Shown one piece after another: positions 15,200 through 15,658 of a DNA stretch of 15,658 bases. Position 1 is the first letter of the stretch; each line of letters starts with the position of its first letter. This DNA is from Planctomycetaceae bacterium (lineage in GTDB: Bacteria; Planctomycetota; Planctomycetia; Pirellulales; Thermoguttaceae): positions 1 to 15,658 of the forward strand of contig SUVI01000103.1 in assembly GCA_015062085.1 (NCBI GenBank). Direction: 5' to 3'. The notes beneath the pieces were generated by a model. The model searched no databases and had not been told where the DNA came from. It worked only from the letters and a program-made list of their open reading frames with translations. The translations under genes and the position numbers were made by a program.

Positions 15200-15234
15200 A
15201 AAACAAAGGTCCATCCGGCATCTATCTACCGGAT
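15200..15234 (-). terminator. Possible terminator of the Rpn-type gene
   Basis: On the minus strand, ATCCGG (15229-15234) pairs with CCGGAT (15213-15218) across a 10-nt loop, and TTTGTTTT follows five bases later. It is short and its T tract is interrupted. It sits just upstream of the pheA promoter and downstream of the Rpn-type stop. Confidence 0.4.
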
Positions 15235-15260
15235 CCCATTGCGATTTTTACCCCAAAATA

Positions 15261-15658
15261 CTAAAAAATCGAAGCGATCTCCGAATACGATGCCGCAAAA
15301 AGGATCGAACGGATCACGTCATCAAGCCGTTCAAGATCCGTAACCTTCTGAAGCCTCTCTCGTTCCGACTCCGTGAATTCTTCCGGAAACTTCGATTCAA
15401 GAAGCATTGAGATCGTTTTGAAACGGCCTTCCGCAAGACCTTTTGCAAGACCTTTTGCAAGACCTTCTTCACGGCCTTCCTCAAGACCTTCCGCAAGACC
15501 TTCCGCGTGCCCCTGCTGAAAGCCTTGGTCGAGTGCGTATTCAAGATGAGCGGCTTCGTCGCGGATGGCTTTTTCGCGGGCAATGGCGAGTTCACGGCGG
15601 CGCTCGTCGCGAGTGAAGCGCGAGTAGATCTGGTGCGTCTGTTTCAACCCCGGCGTGC
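15261..15658 (-). CDS. C-terminal part of Rpn-family nuclease / putative transposase (5' end outside window)
   Basis: The frame is open from the window edge (15658) to a TAG at 15263-15261. A TTG at 15647 is the first possible start inside the window, but the frame continues upstream of it, and the pattern is that of the tail of a longer protein. It has a Lys/Arg/Glu-rich helix followed by nine Gly at every fourth residue (G42 to G74 counted from the TTG codon) in EGLAKGLAEG-type repeats, then a DUF4351-like helical end (LLESKFPEEF, then two helices). This tail is typical of Rpn (PD-(D/E)XK recombination-promoting nuclease) proteins, which often occur in many copies. The nuclease domain itself cannot be seen here, so the assignment rests on the C-terminus. 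Confidence 0.7.
   Translation of the reverse strand, partial: TPGLKQTHQIYSRFTRDERRRELAIAREKAIRDEAAHLEYALDQGFQQGHAEGLAEGLEEGREEGLAKGLAKGLAEGRFKTISMLLESKFPEEFTESERERLQKVTDLERLDDVIRSILFAASYSEIASIF
15426..15524 (-). repeat. 12-bp periodic repeat coding for Gly-x-x-x tetrads in the Rpn-type tail
   Basis: The codons for nine Gly at every fourth residue form an imperfect 12-bp tandem array. Two neighbouring units (15439-15450 and 15451-15462) are identical on the DNA level. This periodicity is common in the C-terminal tails of this family and its copy number tends to vary. Confidence 0.85.

Larger units (their letters stand above)
14862..15260 (-). other. pheA leader region
   Basis: This 399-bp stretch holds, in minus-strand order, a possible terminator of the Rpn-type gene, a consensus promoter, a 24-codon Phe/Tyr-rich leader ORF, a hairpin around its stop codon and an intrinsic terminator, followed by the pheA ribosome-binding site. 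Each is listed separately. A longer frame of 94 codons at 14896-15180 runs through the promoter and terminator and is not considered a gene. Confidence 0.7.

Overview
The window looks like a piece of a Planctomycetota chromosome. The evidence is a caspase-fold protease carrying an SHD1 (SLA1 homology) domain, a Ser/Thr kinase with a low-complexity tail, and an exosortase next to a Wzc-like tyrosine kinase. The Rpn-type gene with a glycine-periodic tail would fit a host-associated lineage. This placement rests on gene content only, with no 16S or marker tree. Genes are fairly dense, lie on both strands, and are separated by AT-rich gaps that often hold recognisable promoters and intrinsic terminators. 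No rRNA, tRNA, CRISPR array or insertion sequence was recognised.

Layout. (1) 1-867, minus: a secreted or exported SHD1-caspase, cut by the left edge. (2) 1015-4668, minus: a terminator, a polysaccharide chain-length/tyrosine autokinase and an exosortase, which form a surface-polysaccharide and protein-sorting pair. (3) 4991-8517, plus: tsaE (tRNA t6A synthesis) and mutS (mismatch repair); the mutS linker contains an 18-bp in-frame minisatellite. (4) 8934-11087, plus: an alpha-glucan phosphorylase with a good sigma-70-type promoter, ending in a bidirectional terminator shared with the convergent gene. (5) 11220-13615, minus: an RluA-family pseudouridine synthase and, upstream of it, a soluble Ser/Thr kinase whose tail is two related tandem arrays (6 x 45 bp and 6 x 30 bp). 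(6) 13791-15162, minus: pheA (chorismate mutase-prephenate dehydratase-ACT) preceded by what appears to be a complete transcription attenuator. (7) 15261-15658, minus: the C-terminal part of an Rpn-family nuclease/putative transposase, cut by the right edge.

The most interesting element is the unannotated 270-nt leader of pheA. It has a TTGACA-N16-TAGAAT promoter, a 24-codon ORF with seven Phe/Tyr codons within twelve, a hairpin that contains its stop codon, and an intrinsic terminator 70 nt before the pheA start. An alternative 8-bp pairing would disrupt that terminator. This is the architecture of ribosome-mediated attenuation of a Phe pathway gene, here in a likely planctomycete and with a leader peptide that has no visible ribosome-binding site and may be read from a nearly leaderless mRNA. 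In the PheA protein itself, the motifs that usually bind feedback-inhibiting Phe in the ACT domain are altered, so control may lean on this leader. That link is inference.
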